Assembly: GCA_017536545.1 (NCBI GenBank)
Contig: JAFXHF010000016.1
Coordinates: forward strand, 1-64,000
DNA from: a bacterium
GTDB lineage: Bacteria > Cyanobacteriota > Vampirovibrionia > Gastranaerophilales > Gastranaerophilaceae
Direction of reading: 5' to 3'
DNA length: 64,000 nucleotides
Below the pieces are notes generated by a model. It was given only the letters and a program-made list of their open reading frames with translations, was not told the origin of the DNA and made no database searches. Within the stretch, counting starts at the first letter, position 1; each line of letters begins with the position of its first letter. A program made the translations under genes and the position numbers. Below, in pieces: positions 63,566 through 64,000 of this stretch.

Positions 63566-64000
63566 AAAATGTTATTGATAGAATTAAAGATTTGAATGTA
63601 TCTGTAGACTCATATAGAAAAGACTCAATTATTCAGTCAATCCCGACTGTTGCTTACGTTAATAAAGCGAAAAAACTTATCGAAAATAAAAGATACGATG
63701 AAGCTGAAGTTGTCTTAAGAGAGGCTTTGGATATTTCTACTCAAGATTCTAGGGTTTATAAATATCTTGGTAAAATATATGAATATAATTATAACTATAC
63801 TGAAGCGATTGGTTTTTATAAGAAATCTTCAAAGTTAAATCCACAAGACAAAGAGATTTGGTTACGTTTGGGGATGAGCCAATTAAATGCAAAATTGTAT
63901 GATGAGTCTTTGAAATCTTTTGAAAAAGCTAATAAAGTTGCTCCAATGAATACAGATGTTCATACTGGTTGGGGTATGGCTTTGATGAAATTGAAAAAAT
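63550..64000 (+). CDS. TPR repeat protein, 3' truncated by the window
   Basis: A frame open to the window end starts at TTG 63550, just after AGAGG, and overlaps the end of the KdsC-like gene by 16 bases. From about residue 38 it contains tetratricopeptide repeats (AKKLIENKRYDEAEVVLREALDIS, then VYKYLGKIYEYNYNYTEAIGFYKKSSKLNP and a third unit). TPR proteins hold partners together; the partner is unknown. Overlap suggests co-translation. Confidence 0.75.
   Translation, partial: MSSWIKNVIDRIKDLNVSVDSYRKDSIIQSIPTVAYVNKAKKLIENKRYDEAEVVLREALDISTQDSRVYKYLGKIYEYNYNYTEAIGFYKKSSKLNPQDKEIWLRLGMSQLNAKLYDESLKSFEKANKVAPMNTDVHTGWGMALMKLKK

Noticed and set aside
1-64000. Insertion sequences, prophage, CRISPR, rRNA or integrase genes
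   Set aside because: None was seen. There are no transposase or phage structural motifs, no direct-repeat/spacer arrays and no rRNA segments. The window looks like a resident chromosome.

Overview
The window is one stretch of an AT-rich, fermentative, Gram-negative-type (diderm) bacterial chromosome. The best fit is a gut member of the Vampirovibrionophyceae/Melainabacteria (Gastranaerophilales-like), a non-photosynthetic sister group of Cyanobacteria. Supporting signs are LL-diaminopimelate aminotransferase (DapL), the [FeFe]-hydrogenase maturase HydF, rubrerythrin, a heptosyltransferase and an autotransporter barrel (outer membrane), a PilMN/PilO pilus platform, and many small proteins of the kind seen in those genomes. 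The assignment is an inference from gene content, not from a marker-gene tree.

Layout. 1-9 kb: end of an acyltransferase, hydF, rpsO, an acidic protein with a decayed duplicate of its 5' end, an XRE regulator, tyrA, a DAHP synthase, a Gph-like phosphatase and a pilin-like gene thrown out of frame by a run of ten G. 9-16 kb: rubrerythrin, a cluster of FxG-tagged proteins, an acyltransferase-3, tRNA-Met and a MATE transporter, followed by exported proteins. 16-27 kb: proBA, a SprA-like protein, ftsZ, a 1954-residue papain-like protein, and a TSCPD/NifX pair. 27-34 kb: a repeat-rich autotransporter and a uridine-kinase-like P-loop kinase. 34-43 kb: calpain-like protease, dapL, HExxH protease, heptosyltransferase, DUF2971, FxG zincin, thioredoxin, carbonic anhydrase. 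43-54 kb: rnhA, UvrD-like helicase, three matrixin-like proteases, a maltose-acetyltransferase-like gene, a long FxG protein, a mutarotase and aroC. 54-64 kb: orphan receiver, DRE-TIM aldolase, radical SAM, pilO/pilMN, nadA-rlmB, rpoD-like sigma, an XRE/unknown divergent pair with a palindromic operator, a histidine kinase, a KdsC-like phosphatase and a TPR protein.

The most unusual signal is a possible undescribed system spread over the window. Nine otherwise unrelated proteins, most of unknown function, carry a short tag within their first ~30 residues, ending in Phe-x-Gly/Ala (for example SFQG, SFTG, NFKG, PFYG). None has a classical signal peptide. Upstream of most of them, and of five further odd proteins (calpain-like, HExxH protease, mutarotase with an extra N-terminus, acidic protein, amphipathic membrane protein), lies the same two-box promoter-like element, GCAA-N17-19-TTTAT. 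It was not seen in front of the housekeeping genes checked (ftsZ, proB, aroF, hydF, dapL, rpoD). This suggests a co-regulated set of tagged, protease-rich proteins. A second theme is leaderless starts: nine genes have a -10 hexamer ending only 6-9 bases before the start codon.

Limits: all calls come from reading the sequence and its translations. No database search, structure prediction or expression data was available.
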